Shown here one piece after another: positions 18,397 to 26,400 of a DNA stretch of 64,000 nucleotides. The notes below the pieces were generated by a model. That model had not been told where the DNA came from. It did no database searches and was given only the letters and a program-made list of their open reading frames with translations. Where the stretch lies: contig JACKAQ010000001.1 of the NCBI GenBank assembly GCA_020634975.1, positions 620,001 through 684,000 on the forward strand. Reading direction: 5' to 3'. This DNA is from JACKAQ01 sp020634975 [NCBI: Calditrichia bacterium] (GTDB taxonomy: Bacteria > Calditrichota > Calditrichia > RBG-13-44-9). The translations under genes were made by a program, and so were the position numbers. Position 1 is the first letter of the stretch; the number at the start of each line of letters is the position of its first letter.

Positions 18397-18975
18397 TCAG
18401 GCAAGCAAGGTATCCGAATCAATGCCGGATTCGGATTGGAATGCTTTAAGCAGGGCAAAAAATTCCGCAACCGTGCGCACGCGCGGTCCTTTCCATTGCT
18501 GGTTCCACGGGCGATCGAGGCAAACGGCCAGCCGTCCAGTTTTTTGGAATTTTTCCAAATTCACCGTAAAATCATCCAGCAGCGCCAATCCGGGAACACG
18601 CTGTTTTTCGTGCTCGATGTGGATTTCGTTGGCAGGCACATCGTTTTTGCCGAGCCAGACCATCGTCGGGTAGCGGTGTGCGGGCGGCTGCGCAGTGACA
18701 ATCACAATCTCAAAATCGTTCTCAAACTGGCGCAGCGCATCAATTTCGCCGGGATAGGCGGGCGCGTTTTCCAAAATTTCCCGGGCAAATTGCCCGTCCA
18801 TAAACTGGTAAATTTCTTTGCCGATCGGGTAAAAATGTTCCAGCGCCCAATCCGTCACCGGCTTGATGGTGTGGTCAGGAAATTCCCGAAGATAAACGGC
18901 GTTCAGCGAGCTTACGTAGTCCCGCAAAACGCCGTCAACATCAATTAAAACGCGTTCTTTTTTGGTGTGGGTCAT
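18397..18975 (-). CDS. HAD-superfamily 5'-nucleotidase-like phosphatase (5'(3')-deoxyribonucleotidase type)
   Basis: The 192-residue protein has the HAD nucleophile motif DVDGVLRD with Asp12 and Asp14, a threonine motif in EIVIVTAQPP (motif II), and the acidic pair Asp134/Asp135 in LLDDF (motif IV). The short cap region fits the 5'(3')-deoxyribonucleotidase family, which dephosphorylates nucleoside monophosphates. The substrate is not proven. There is no signal peptide. It is a lone cytoplasmic gene with a weak ribosome site, followed by a pseudogene in convergent orientation and preceded by a palindromic repeat. Confidence 0.8.
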   Translation of the reverse strand: MTHTKKERVLIDVDGVLRDYVSSLNAVYLREFPDHTIKPVTDWALEHFYPIGKEIYQFMDGQFAREILENAPAYPGEIDALRQFENDFEIVIVTAQPPAHRYPTMVWLGKNDVPANEIHIEHEKQRVPGLALLDDFTVNLEKFQKTGRLAVCLDRPWNQQWKGPRVRTVAEFFALLKAFQSESGIDSDTLLA

Positions 18976-19015
18976 AATAAAAAGTAGGATTTTTCAGAAT
19001 CATAAATATTAAACA

Positions 19016-19129
19016 GAGCATCCTGAGTGACCGGTCGCTTTTTTTGCGATCGGTTGTATCGAGGGTTGCGGTAATTGCATTTTTCACCGCACCCTTCGAT
19101 ACGCCCCGTTGGGGCTACTCAGGATGCTC
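19016..19129. repeat. 114-bp cruciform palindromic repeat (REP/MITE-like)
   Basis: The ends are a perfect 13-bp inverted repeat, GAGCATCCTGAGT (19016-19028) and ACTCAGGATGCTC (19117-19129). Inside are three more hairpins. One is ACCGGTCGC with GCGATCGGT. The second pairs TATCGAGGGTTGCGGT (19057-19072) with ACCGCACCCTTCGATA (19086-19101), with small mismatches. The third is GCCCC-GTT-GGGGC (19103-19115). The result is a cloverleaf-like structure between two minus-strand genes. It codes for nothing and has no T-run, so it looks like a dispersed palindromic element. Confidence 0.75.
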
Positions 19130-19164
19130 CAATTGTGCAAATATTCAATCTATTTTCAACAAAC

Positions 19165-19953
19165 TTATCCGTCGATGTAATTTTCCGCATTGTCCACCGC
19201 AATGGTGTCGCCGTTGATCCACTGGGCGTTCATGCTGCACAGCGCGACCATTGCATCGGCGATATCTTCCGGCGTGGTGAGGCGTCCGGCGGGATTGCGA
19301 TACAGCGCGGTTTTGATCATGTGATCGCTGCCGGGAATTTTTTCCAGCGCCGGCGTGACGGTTACGCCCGCACGAATCGCGTTCACGGTTGTGCCGATAT
19401 GCCCGAGTTCCAACGCCAACTGGCGGCAATAGGATTCCAGCGCAGCTTTGGCGGAACTGACCGCACCGTAGCTGCGAACCGCTTTGTCCGCACCGTGGCT
19501 GGTCATCGCGAACACGCGCGATCCGTGTCCGAGCAACCCGCGGAAGTAACATTCCTGCGTCCAGTACACCAGCGAATTTGCCATCACGTCCAGCGTCATG
19601 GACAGGTTCGCGCGGGTCATTGCAGCGCTTTCTTCATCGATAAATTTTTTGAGCGTGCCGAACGCGAGGCTGTGCATCAGCACTTTCAGGTGTTGTCCAT
19701 CGGGAATTTCCGCACGAACTTTGTCGGCGATTTCCTTTTGTTTGCCTTCATCCGCGGCGTTGGCGTTGTAAAATGTGCACCGGACGCCCTCAGCTTCTAT
19801 TTTGCCGATAATTTCTTCCACCTTCGGCATGGTTGCCCGGCGATCGAGGTGAACGCCAAAAATGTCGTAACCCTCTTTTGCCAAACGGATTGCAGCGGCA
19901 GCGCCGAAACCGCTGCTGCTGCCCAAAATTAGTGCGTATTTTTTGTCACTCAT
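19165..19953 (-). CDS. Short-chain dehydrogenase of the enoyl-ACP reductase type (FabI/FabL-like)
   Basis: The protein is an NAD(P)H-binding Rossmann enzyme. The nucleotide loop is GSSSGFG near the N-terminus. The active site has tyrosine and lysine spaced by six residues (SYGAVSSAKAALESY), as in FabI/FabL enoyl-ACP reductases, not by three as in classical SDRs. VLMHSLAFG also recalls the FabI motif. The likely role is the last step of fatty-acid elongation, but other SDR substrates are possible. An upstream in-frame ATG at 19965 exists; the ATG at 19953 has GGAGA 6 nt before it and is preferred (MSDKKYALIL). It lies downstream of tamA on the same strand. Confidence 0.85.
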   Translation of the reverse strand: MSDKKYALILGSSSGFGAAAAIRLAKEGYDIFGVHLDRRATMPKVEEIIGKIEAEGVRCTFYNANAADEGKQKEIADKVRAEIPDGQHLKVLMHSLAFGTLKKFIDEESAAMTRANLSMTLDVMANSLVYWTQECYFRGLLGHGSRVFAMTSHGADKAVRSYGAVSSAKAALESYCRQLALELGHIGTTVNAIRAGVTVTPALEKIPGSDHMIKTALYRNPAGRLTTPEDIADAMVALCSMNAQWINGDTIAVDNAENYIDG

Positions 19954-20018
19954 AATATTCTCCATCGTTTTTCTGATAACCCGGCTAATATAACCAACCG
20001 GGGACTTTTTTCAAATTG

Positions 20019-21959
20019 TTAAAACGCAAAGGAAATTCCGATGTGGAAATTCCCGGCGGATTCGCCCGGTTTTGGGAACCATTTCCAGCCGTAATCGAAG
20101 CGCACCGGACCGAACGGCGTGATCACCGCCAACCCGATACCGGAGCCCATTTTCAGCGAGAAATTTTCGAATTCGGAGCTGCTCTGAAAAATGTTGCCGC
20201 CATCGATAAACGTTTCCGCCTGAAACAGCCAAAACAACGGAATCCGCAATTCTGCATTGGCCAAAAAGAGGTATTTCCCGCCGAGCGGTTCCTGCTGCTC
20301 GTTGCCGTCACCATCGATGTAGGTGATAATTTCACCGATAAACCGCTCCGGATATCCGCGAACCGTGTTTGCCCCACCAATGTAAAATCGCTCCGATTGC
20401 GGGATAAACTGAACGTCTTGCGCATCTCCCATTTCGATCAATCCGGCAGCACGAATGCGGGTTGCGAACACCCATTTTTGCTGCAACGGAAATTTTTGGT
20501 AACGGCTCCACTGCATGTTGAATTTGTAAAACAGGTTGGTGACGAGCGTATCCTGTGCCTGTCCCGCAAAAATCGGGCGGCTGCGGGTGTAGGCAAATTT
20601 GTTGTAAAATTCCGTGAGATAGCCGCGATTTGGGGTAAACAAATTGTCCCGCCGGTCTTTCACCGGCACAAAAGTGATGGCATAAATCAGATCCTGACCA
20701 CCGGCGATCAGGTTGGTCAACTCGCTGAGATTCACCCGGGAAATATCGGTGTTTTCCTGCAAATCCACTTTTTGGAACGAAATTCCGGCGGTGTACGACC
20801 AGTAATTTTCGAACACATGCGAAATATTGAACGACGTTTCCAGCGATGTCGCCGGTAAATTGGTGATCGGCGGGCTTTCGTCCGTCAGCGAAATTTTGAA
20901 AACGCCGGGCGTTCGCGTATTCAGCACCCACGGCTCCACAAATGTGAATGAATACTGGTTTCGCGGATTGAGCAATTTGCGCGGCGAGTTGGGCGTTTCG
21001 CGCCCATAGTGCAGCGACGGCACTACCTGCAGCGATATGCTGCGCGCCGTTCCGGCGATGTTCCGGTGACCGCCTTCCGCCGTAAAATCGAACGTGGTGA
21101 TGTTCCCTTTGGCATCGTCCTGCTCGTTGCCGACACCAAACCGGAAACCCAGCCAGGCCATTTTTTTCTCAGCCAGTTTCCAGTGCAACACCACTTGCGA
21201 GGGATCGTTCGTTTTGGGCACCAATTCGTAATTCACATATTGGAACAATCCCGTGCTGTAAATATTTTTTTGCGATTTGTCAATTTTTTGCCGGGAAAAC
21301 AAATCACCTTTGTCGATTTCCATTTCCCGGCGCAACAAAAATCGCTTCACATGTTGATCGCCTTCAAACGCAAAAGTCACATCCGCAATGTGGACAGTTA
21401 CGCCCTCATCCACTGTAAAATTGAGCACAATCAACGTATCTTCAACAATTTTGCGATCGACTGTCAGTACGATATACGGCTTGCCATTATTCGTGTAAAG
21501 CGTTTCGATCCGGTTGATGCCCGCATCCACTTCCGATTGTTGATACGGCTGCCCTTCTTTCAAATACACCCGATCGTATAAATGGATGGTTTTGTATTGC
21601 TCATTTCCGGTAAAATTTTTCTCTTTCAAATAGTAGCGTTTGCCCTCGTTCACCTGAAAATCGAGCACAATTTCGTCGCCGTCTTTGTTCACTTTGTAAT
21701 CCACATACACGTTCAAAAATCCGCGCATCTGGTAATAATTGGTGAGCAAAATGCGATCGAGGTTGGCAAAACGTGCGTTGAATTTCTTCTTTTCCTGCGA
21801 TTTCAACAGGTTTTTCAATTCTTTTTCGGGAAAAGCATCCGTGCCCGAAAAGGTAATTTTCCGGACTTTCAGATTTGATTGCGCAACAGCGATTCCCCCG
21901 AAAAGGCACAGCCAGATCGCCAGCAAATATATTAAAAAAGGGTGGTTTCTTTGGTTCAT
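20019..21959 (-). CDS. tamA: Omp85/BamA-superfamily outer-membrane protein, TamA-like
   Basis: This 646-residue protein has a signal peptide (cleavage near GGIAVAQS) and about three POTRA-like domains (about 29-265) with typical repeats such as LVNF/VNEGxxY (DFQVNEGKRYYL, NFTVDEGVTVHI). A C-terminal 16-strand barrel follows (about 270-646), with the Omp85 hallmark GGANTVRGY near residue 534 and a terminal phenylalanine (ISFAF). It lies 70 bp downstream of a TamB gene on the same strand, which points to the TamA partner in a TamA-TamB system for envelope assembly or lipid transport. BamA itself has five POTRAs and is probably elsewhere. No clear ribosome site. Confidence 0.88.
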   Translation of the reverse strand: MNQRNHPFLIYLLAIWLCLFGGIAVAQSNLKVRKITFSGTDAFPEKELKNLLKSQEKKKFNARFANLDRILLTNYYQMRGFLNVYVDYKVNKDGDEIVLDFQVNEGKRYYLKEKNFTGNEQYKTIHLYDRVYLKEGQPYQQSEVDAGINRIETLYTNNGKPYIVLTVDRKIVEDTLIVLNFTVDEGVTVHIADVTFAFEGDQHVKRFLLRREMEIDKGDLFSRQKIDKSQKNIYSTGLFQYVNYELVPKTNDPSQVVLHWKLAEKKMAWLGFRFGVGNEQDDAKGNITTFDFTAEGGHRNIAGTARSISLQVVPSLHYGRETPNSPRKLLNPRNQYSFTFVEPWVLNTRTPGVFKISLTDESPPITNLPATSLETSFNISHVFENYWSYTAGISFQKVDLQENTDISRVNLSELTNLIAGGQDLIYAITFVPVKDRRDNLFTPNRGYLTEFYNKFAYTRSRPIFAGQAQDTLVTNLFYKFNMQWSRYQKFPLQQKWVFATRIRAAGLIEMGDAQDVQFIPQSERFYIGGANTVRGYPERFIGEIITYIDGDGNEQQEPLGGKYLFLANAELRIPLFWLFQAETFIDGGNIFQSSSEFENFSLKMGSGIGLAVITPFGPVRFDYGWKWFPKPGESAGNFHIGISFAF

Positions 21960-22029
21960 TTATCGATTGTTATGTTACGAAATTATTGGTGATGCCAGCC
22001 GCTTTTCGGCAGGCGCAGGGCGCAGAAAA

Positions 22030-25000
22030 TCAAAAGCCAGTTTGCCAGTTGATATCAAACTGAACTTTATTGTTGCCTTCCAATGTTTTTTGGTAAATCG
22101 TTGAAAATGACCAACTTCGGTTGAGCCGGTACTGCAGATAAATCTGGTTGCCAGCCTCCCACGATAGCTGCGGCGCGGGCACATTTCCCAATCCGGTGGA
22201 TGCCAGCCGCGAGCGATATTCCAGATACAAATTCGGCGTGAGATATTTCCCCAGCGACAGCGTAGAGGGCTGATTCAGCTTGCTGGAGAAAAAGCTGTCC
22301 TGCTGATCCAGCCGGATCTGATCCAGCCCGGTGAAGGTGCGCGCCTCCCGTTCAATGGATGAAACCAGCGCCTGCGTGAGCACCTGCTCCCCGCGCGATA
22401 GCAAAATATCTTGCGCATCCGATCCGCCAAGCTGGTCGAACGTCATCCCGAACAGCAGCAGCGCGAGTTGATCCTTCACTTCGTAATTGAGCACGTTGCC
22501 CTGCTCATCCTGAATCACAATTTCTTTTTCCGGCGAATCGATTTTGCCGTGCACGTTCAGCAAAAATGTGAGTTGCTGATCGCGAATCTGATCTTTTTTG
22601 AACGTTCGGGCGGTCAGGTTCAGCTCCGGCAATTCCTTGGGATTGACAAACTCAATCTTCCCGTCTTCGATTTTGAATTCCTCACCCTGCACAAAATACA
22701 CGCCGCTGGTGTTCAGCGAACCGGACATTTCCAGCTCGGAGCGCGGCTGCGAAATCACCCGCAGTTCGCCGTCGATGGCCATGTCAAAACTGTTGAGCGT
22801 TTCGTAACTGCGCACGTTGAAATTCGAGGGAATTTCGATATTCAGATTGTAAATCACAAACGGCGGTTCTTCCCGCACATTGGTTTCAAACAGCAGGTTT
22901 TTTTCCGATTCCACGAAATCGAATTCCACATCGCCTTCCACAATGGTGATGTCGCCGGCGACCAAAATGGTGTCGCGCCCGGTGACGGTCAGGTTGCGCG
23001 TATCGATCACAACTTGCGTATTTTCAAGGAAATAGTTGAAATACGCATCGTCGATATTCATGCTTAAATTGACGCGCGGACGGGTGACATCCGCCAAATC
23101 GACCCATCCGCTGCCACGAATATCGCCGCGAACCGGCTCCTCATAAAACAACGATTTGACGCTCTGGAACCAACGCTGCAAAAAATTGCCGCGCCGTTTC
23201 GGTTTTGGCGAACGCGCTGTAAAATCATCGATCACCAGTCGCGTGCCCTCCAAATGCCCGGAAGTGTTAATGTCGTCGATGCTGTTTTCCACTTTCGAGA
23301 GATAAAATCGCCCGTCTTTTACGCTGAATGCCAGCGCCTCAAATTGCGGATTATCGTAATCGCCTTTCAGATGCGCATTGGCGGTAATGTCGCCAACCAG
23401 CCGCTCCAGTTCCGGATTTATCGCATTCAAAAAATTGAGGCTATCTTCTTTAATTTCAACAAATAACTCGAGATATTTATCGCTAAAAATACTGTCCGGC
23501 TGATCGGGATTCCACGACAGCGCTTTCTCCCCGCGAACCTTGATTTCCGAATTCAGGAAGTTGATATCCGCACTGTTGATGACCAGATTATCCGGCTGCA
23601 TTTCCGCATCGACAACCAGCGCCGGAAATTCGTAATCGCCGTATTTTACAGATTTTCCCTCCAGCGACAGCGTTGCCTGCGGTTTTTGCCAGCTACCGCC
23701 GATATCCAGTCGCCCGGTGATCGCGCCCGCCACCGGCACGGTCGATTGCAACAAAAAATTATAATCTTCGATCTGGAAATTGCCAAAAACCACGTTGAAA
23801 CCGAGCGGAATATCCCGCGCAACCGCAACTTCCTGCCCGCTGTCGCTTTCGGCGAGTTCGAATTCCACGTTTCCGTTCACATCCATATACGAATCGTTTT
23901 GCCCCTCAAAACTGATCACGTTGATGGACAGCCGTTTATCCGCGATTGAAAAATCGCCGTATGCCCGCCCGATTTGGGTGGAGTCGATCGCCAGTTCGTT
24001 AAAATTGACGTTGATATCCACCTCCGGATTGTCCAGCGCGCCATACAATTCCACGTCCGTATCCACAAAACCGCTCAATTCGTGATCCCAAAAAATGTAT
24101 TCGTTGAACGGCGCCAGCCGGATGTTTTGCAGTTGCAATTGCAAGTTGCTGTTGCCGCCTTCCGAGAGCAGCAGCGTTCCGTCCGCGCTGATTTCACCGG
24201 ATTCCGCCGCAACCAGTTTCAGCGGTTCGATGATCAGCGAATCGCCGCCATACAACCGGACATTCAACGGCGTATCGTTGCGAATATTGTATTTTTCGTA
24301 ATCGAGCTGGAAATGGGACAGCGAGAGCGTCAGCAGGCTATCGCTGAACGTAAATTCGCCGGCCGATTCGATAGAATTTTCCTCGCTGTAAAATTGGAAC
24401 GGATCGAACGTGATGCGATTGCCATCGAACTGAAATTGCGCCAAACCGCTGGTTAAAAATACATCGCCGATGTAACCGGTGGCTAATTCCAGATCGAAAA
24501 AGCCCTGCCGTTTGCTGGCGAGATCGGCAATTTTTGTATCGCCGCTGATCCCGTAAACAACTGTTTTATCATAAGTTAAGCTGTCGAGATAAATATAGCC
24601 GTCCAGCGATGGATCGGTCATTTTACCGGTGAGCCGCAGTTCCATGCTGCCGGCGCCGCCGATGTTTTCAATTGCCAGCCGTTTCGCCAGCGAATCGAGT
24701 GAATTGCGCTCGGTTGTCAGCGAAACATCCAGAATTTGATCACGCGAAAGCGTTCCTGCCATTTTGAAAACAGCGCCTTCCGACACCACAATGCGCGATG
24801 GTTTTTCAAATTTCCAATTGCCATTATTTGCCGATAACGATAGCGCCAATGTATCCAATCGCATGTCGTCATATGCCAGTTTGTACAGCCGCGCCTTTCC
24901 CGAACCGGAAATGCGTGCCGCATCCGTTCCGGCAAAACGGAAGTTGATGTTTCCATTGAGTTTACCGGGCACGTCTGTCACATTCATTTTTTGTAAATCG

Positions 25001-26031
25001 AGCCCCGAAAAACGGGCGTTCACCGCGTTATTTTCATTGGTGCCGATGTGAAAATCGCCGTTAAGCTGCGCAAAATTGGCATCGAGCTGAACGTTTTGGA
25101 GCCGCAATCCGTCATCCGGCTGAAAACCGATGTCCGCAGAAAACCGGCGCACCTGCAAACTGTCCAGCGAGCCGTTCAGCGCAACGCTGCCGCTCACGGA
25201 TTCGGCGGTGCCCTGCAGATTTCCGTTTACGTCGAAACGCCCTTTTTCGTATGGCACTTCCACGCCGAGCTTGCCCAGTTTTTCGAGATTTCCGTTCAAA
25301 CTGTCGAACTGAAATGTCCAGCGCAGCGGCGGACGAAGCATGACGGAACCACTCCCCCGCAGGGCGATTCCGGCAAAATCGATGGTGAGATCAGCAATTT
25401 TCAGCGAATCCCAACTGCCGTCGGCCGTAAACGTGAGTGCATCGAGCTGCCAGTTGCGGTTTTCCCAATTTGCGGTAAGCTGTTCCGGCGCCAGATAAAT
25501 TTTATCCGGACGCAGTTCCGCGCTCAGCATTGTGTTGATGTTGGTGATGTTTTCGGTAGTGGTATCTCGAACCAGTTCAACGCTGCCATCGCTGATTTCC
25601 AATCGCTTCAGCGAAATTTTGGGGAACGCTTCGGGCAAAATGCCCGCCAAAACAGAATCGAGCGGCTGCGCCGGCGCCGTTGATGTATCCGGCGGCAAAT
25701 GCCATTTAACGGCCGGTCCAGCAATGCTGAGCCGCTGCACGTTGTATTCCTGTTTCAGCACGTCCAGCAGGCTGTAATCCAGTTCAATCCGGCGACTGTT
25801 GATCGTGTCCGCGTGATGGATCGCCCGCACATCATCCAGCCGGACGGTGCCGAACAAATTCCCGGAAAGTTCGCCAAACTCAATTTTCCAGTCATCGCCG
25901 GAAAACCGGTTGACCAACCCCAAAACGGCATTATCCACCACGGGTGTGAACACATAAAGCGACGTCAACAGCAACGCGCCGCCACCTATTATAATGAGTA
26001 ATGTGATGAGGATAATTTTGAGTTTGCGCAT
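22030..26031 (-). CDS. tamB: TamB/AsmA-like translocation and lipid-transport protein
   Basis: TamB is an inner-membrane-anchored, periplasm-spanning beta-taco protein. This 1333-residue protein has one N-terminal anchor (about 4-30, IILITLLIIIGGGALLLTSL). A very long beta-rich body with repeating strands follows, and the C-terminal TamB/DUF490 domain (about 950-1333) contains LLFGMTFDQLGG and ends in a phenylalanine (INWQTGF). Length is close to E. coli TamB (about 1260). The TamA-like gene follows at 70 bp. The pair is inferred to work in outer-membrane protein insertion or phospholipid transport. No ribosome site is obvious. Confidence 0.93.
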   Translation of the reverse strand: MRKLKIILITLLIIIGGGALLLTSLYVFTPVVDNAVLGLVNRFSGDDWKIEFGELSGNLFGTVRLDDVRAIHHADTINSRRIELDYSLLDVLKQEYNVQRLSIAGPAVKWHLPPDTSTAPAQPLDSVLAGILPEAFPKISLKRLEISDGSVELVRDTTTENITNINTMLSAELRPDKIYLAPEQLTANWENRNWQLDALTFTADGSWDSLKIADLTIDFAGIALRGSGSVMLRPPLRWTFQFDSLNGNLEKLGKLGVEVPYEKGRFDVNGNLQGTAESVSGSVALNGSLDSLQVRRFSADIGFQPDDGLRLQNVQLDANFAQLNGDFHIGTNENNAVNARFSGLDLQKMNVTDVPGKLNGNINFRFAGTDAARISGSGKARLYKLAYDDMRLDTLALSLSANNGNWKFEKPSRIVVSEGAVFKMAGTLSRDQILDVSLTTERNSLDSLAKRLAIENIGGAGSMELRLTGKMTDPSLDGYIYLDSLTYDKTVVYGISGDTKIADLASKRQGFFDLELATGYIGDVFLTSGLAQFQFDGNRITFDPFQFYSEENSIESAGEFTFSDSLLTLSLSHFQLDYEKYNIRNDTPLNVRLYGGDSLIIEPLKLVAAESGEISADGTLLLSEGGNSNLQLQLQNIRLAPFNEYIFWDHELSGFVDTDVELYGALDNPEVDINVNFNELAIDSTQIGRAYGDFSIADKRLSINVISFEGQNDSYMDVNGNVEFELAESDSGQEVAVARDIPLGFNVVFGNFQIEDYNFLLQSTVPVAGAITGRLDIGGSWQKPQATLSLEGKSVKYGDYEFPALVVDAEMQPDNLVINSADINFLNSEIKVRGEKALSWNPDQPDSIFSDKYLELFVEIKEDSLNFLNAINPELERLVGDITANAHLKGDYDNPQFEALAFSVKDGRFYLSKVENSIDDINTSGHLEGTRLVIDDFTARSPKPKRRGNFLQRWFQSVKSLFYEEPVRGDIRGSGWVDLADVTRPRVNLSMNIDDAYFNYFLENTQVVIDTRNLTVTGRDTILVAGDITIVEGDVEFDFVESEKNLLFETNVREEPPFVIYNLNIEIPSNFNVRSYETLNSFDMAIDGELRVISQPRSELEMSGSLNTSGVYFVQGEEFKIEDGKIEFVNPKELPELNLTARTFKKDQIRDQQLTFLLNVHGKIDSPEKEIVIQDEQGNVLNYEVKDQLALLLFGMTFDQLGGSDAQDILLSRGEQVLTQALVSSIEREARTFTGLDQIRLDQQDSFFSSKLNQPSTLSLGKYLTPNLYLEYRSRLASTGLGNVPAPQLSWEAGNQIYLQYRLNRSWSFSTIYQKTLEGNNKVQFDINWQTGF

Positions 26032-26400
26032 GATTTATGACTGATTCCGAAATTTTTCCGGTTTTTTAATTCAGAGATTGTCCTTTCCAACAAACAGAAT
26101 TGCTGCAATTACAGGTTGCCAAACCTTTTCTGTTTAACGTCACGCCCGGCAGATGTTTCCGCAGATTCGCAGCTAAATGTATGAAGAAATACAAAGATAT
26201 GCAGGTATTTTCGCAAGTTTATTTTTTGAAATTGTGATACACCTTTCCTTTTGCTTTTCCCGTTTCCATTCATTATTTTCTGCCTGCCACAACGTGGCAT
26301 TCGCCGAAAAAAGGATGTTTGTATTGTTTAAACCCACACACCTTTTCAGGGATGATAATTGACGAATCTGCCCAAATTTTTGTGAACCCGGAGGATGAAC
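26032..26400. other. Divergent intergenic region, about 370 bp
   Basis: This spacer separates tamB (-) from the GH2-like membrane protein (+) and should carry two divergent promoters. The open frames within it have no ribosome sites. GGAGG at 26390-26394 belongs to the plus-strand gene. No repeats or RNA structures were recognised. Confidence 0.5.

Noticed and set aside
18123-18470. A 115-residue minus-strand open frame after the nucleotidase gene
   Set aside because: It overlaps the nucleotidase gene, has no ribosome site and has no coherent protein features.
26395-26400. ATG at 26395 as the start of the GH2-like gene
   Set aside because: It directly abuts GGAGG, leaving no spacing; the ATG at 26401 has 6 nt.
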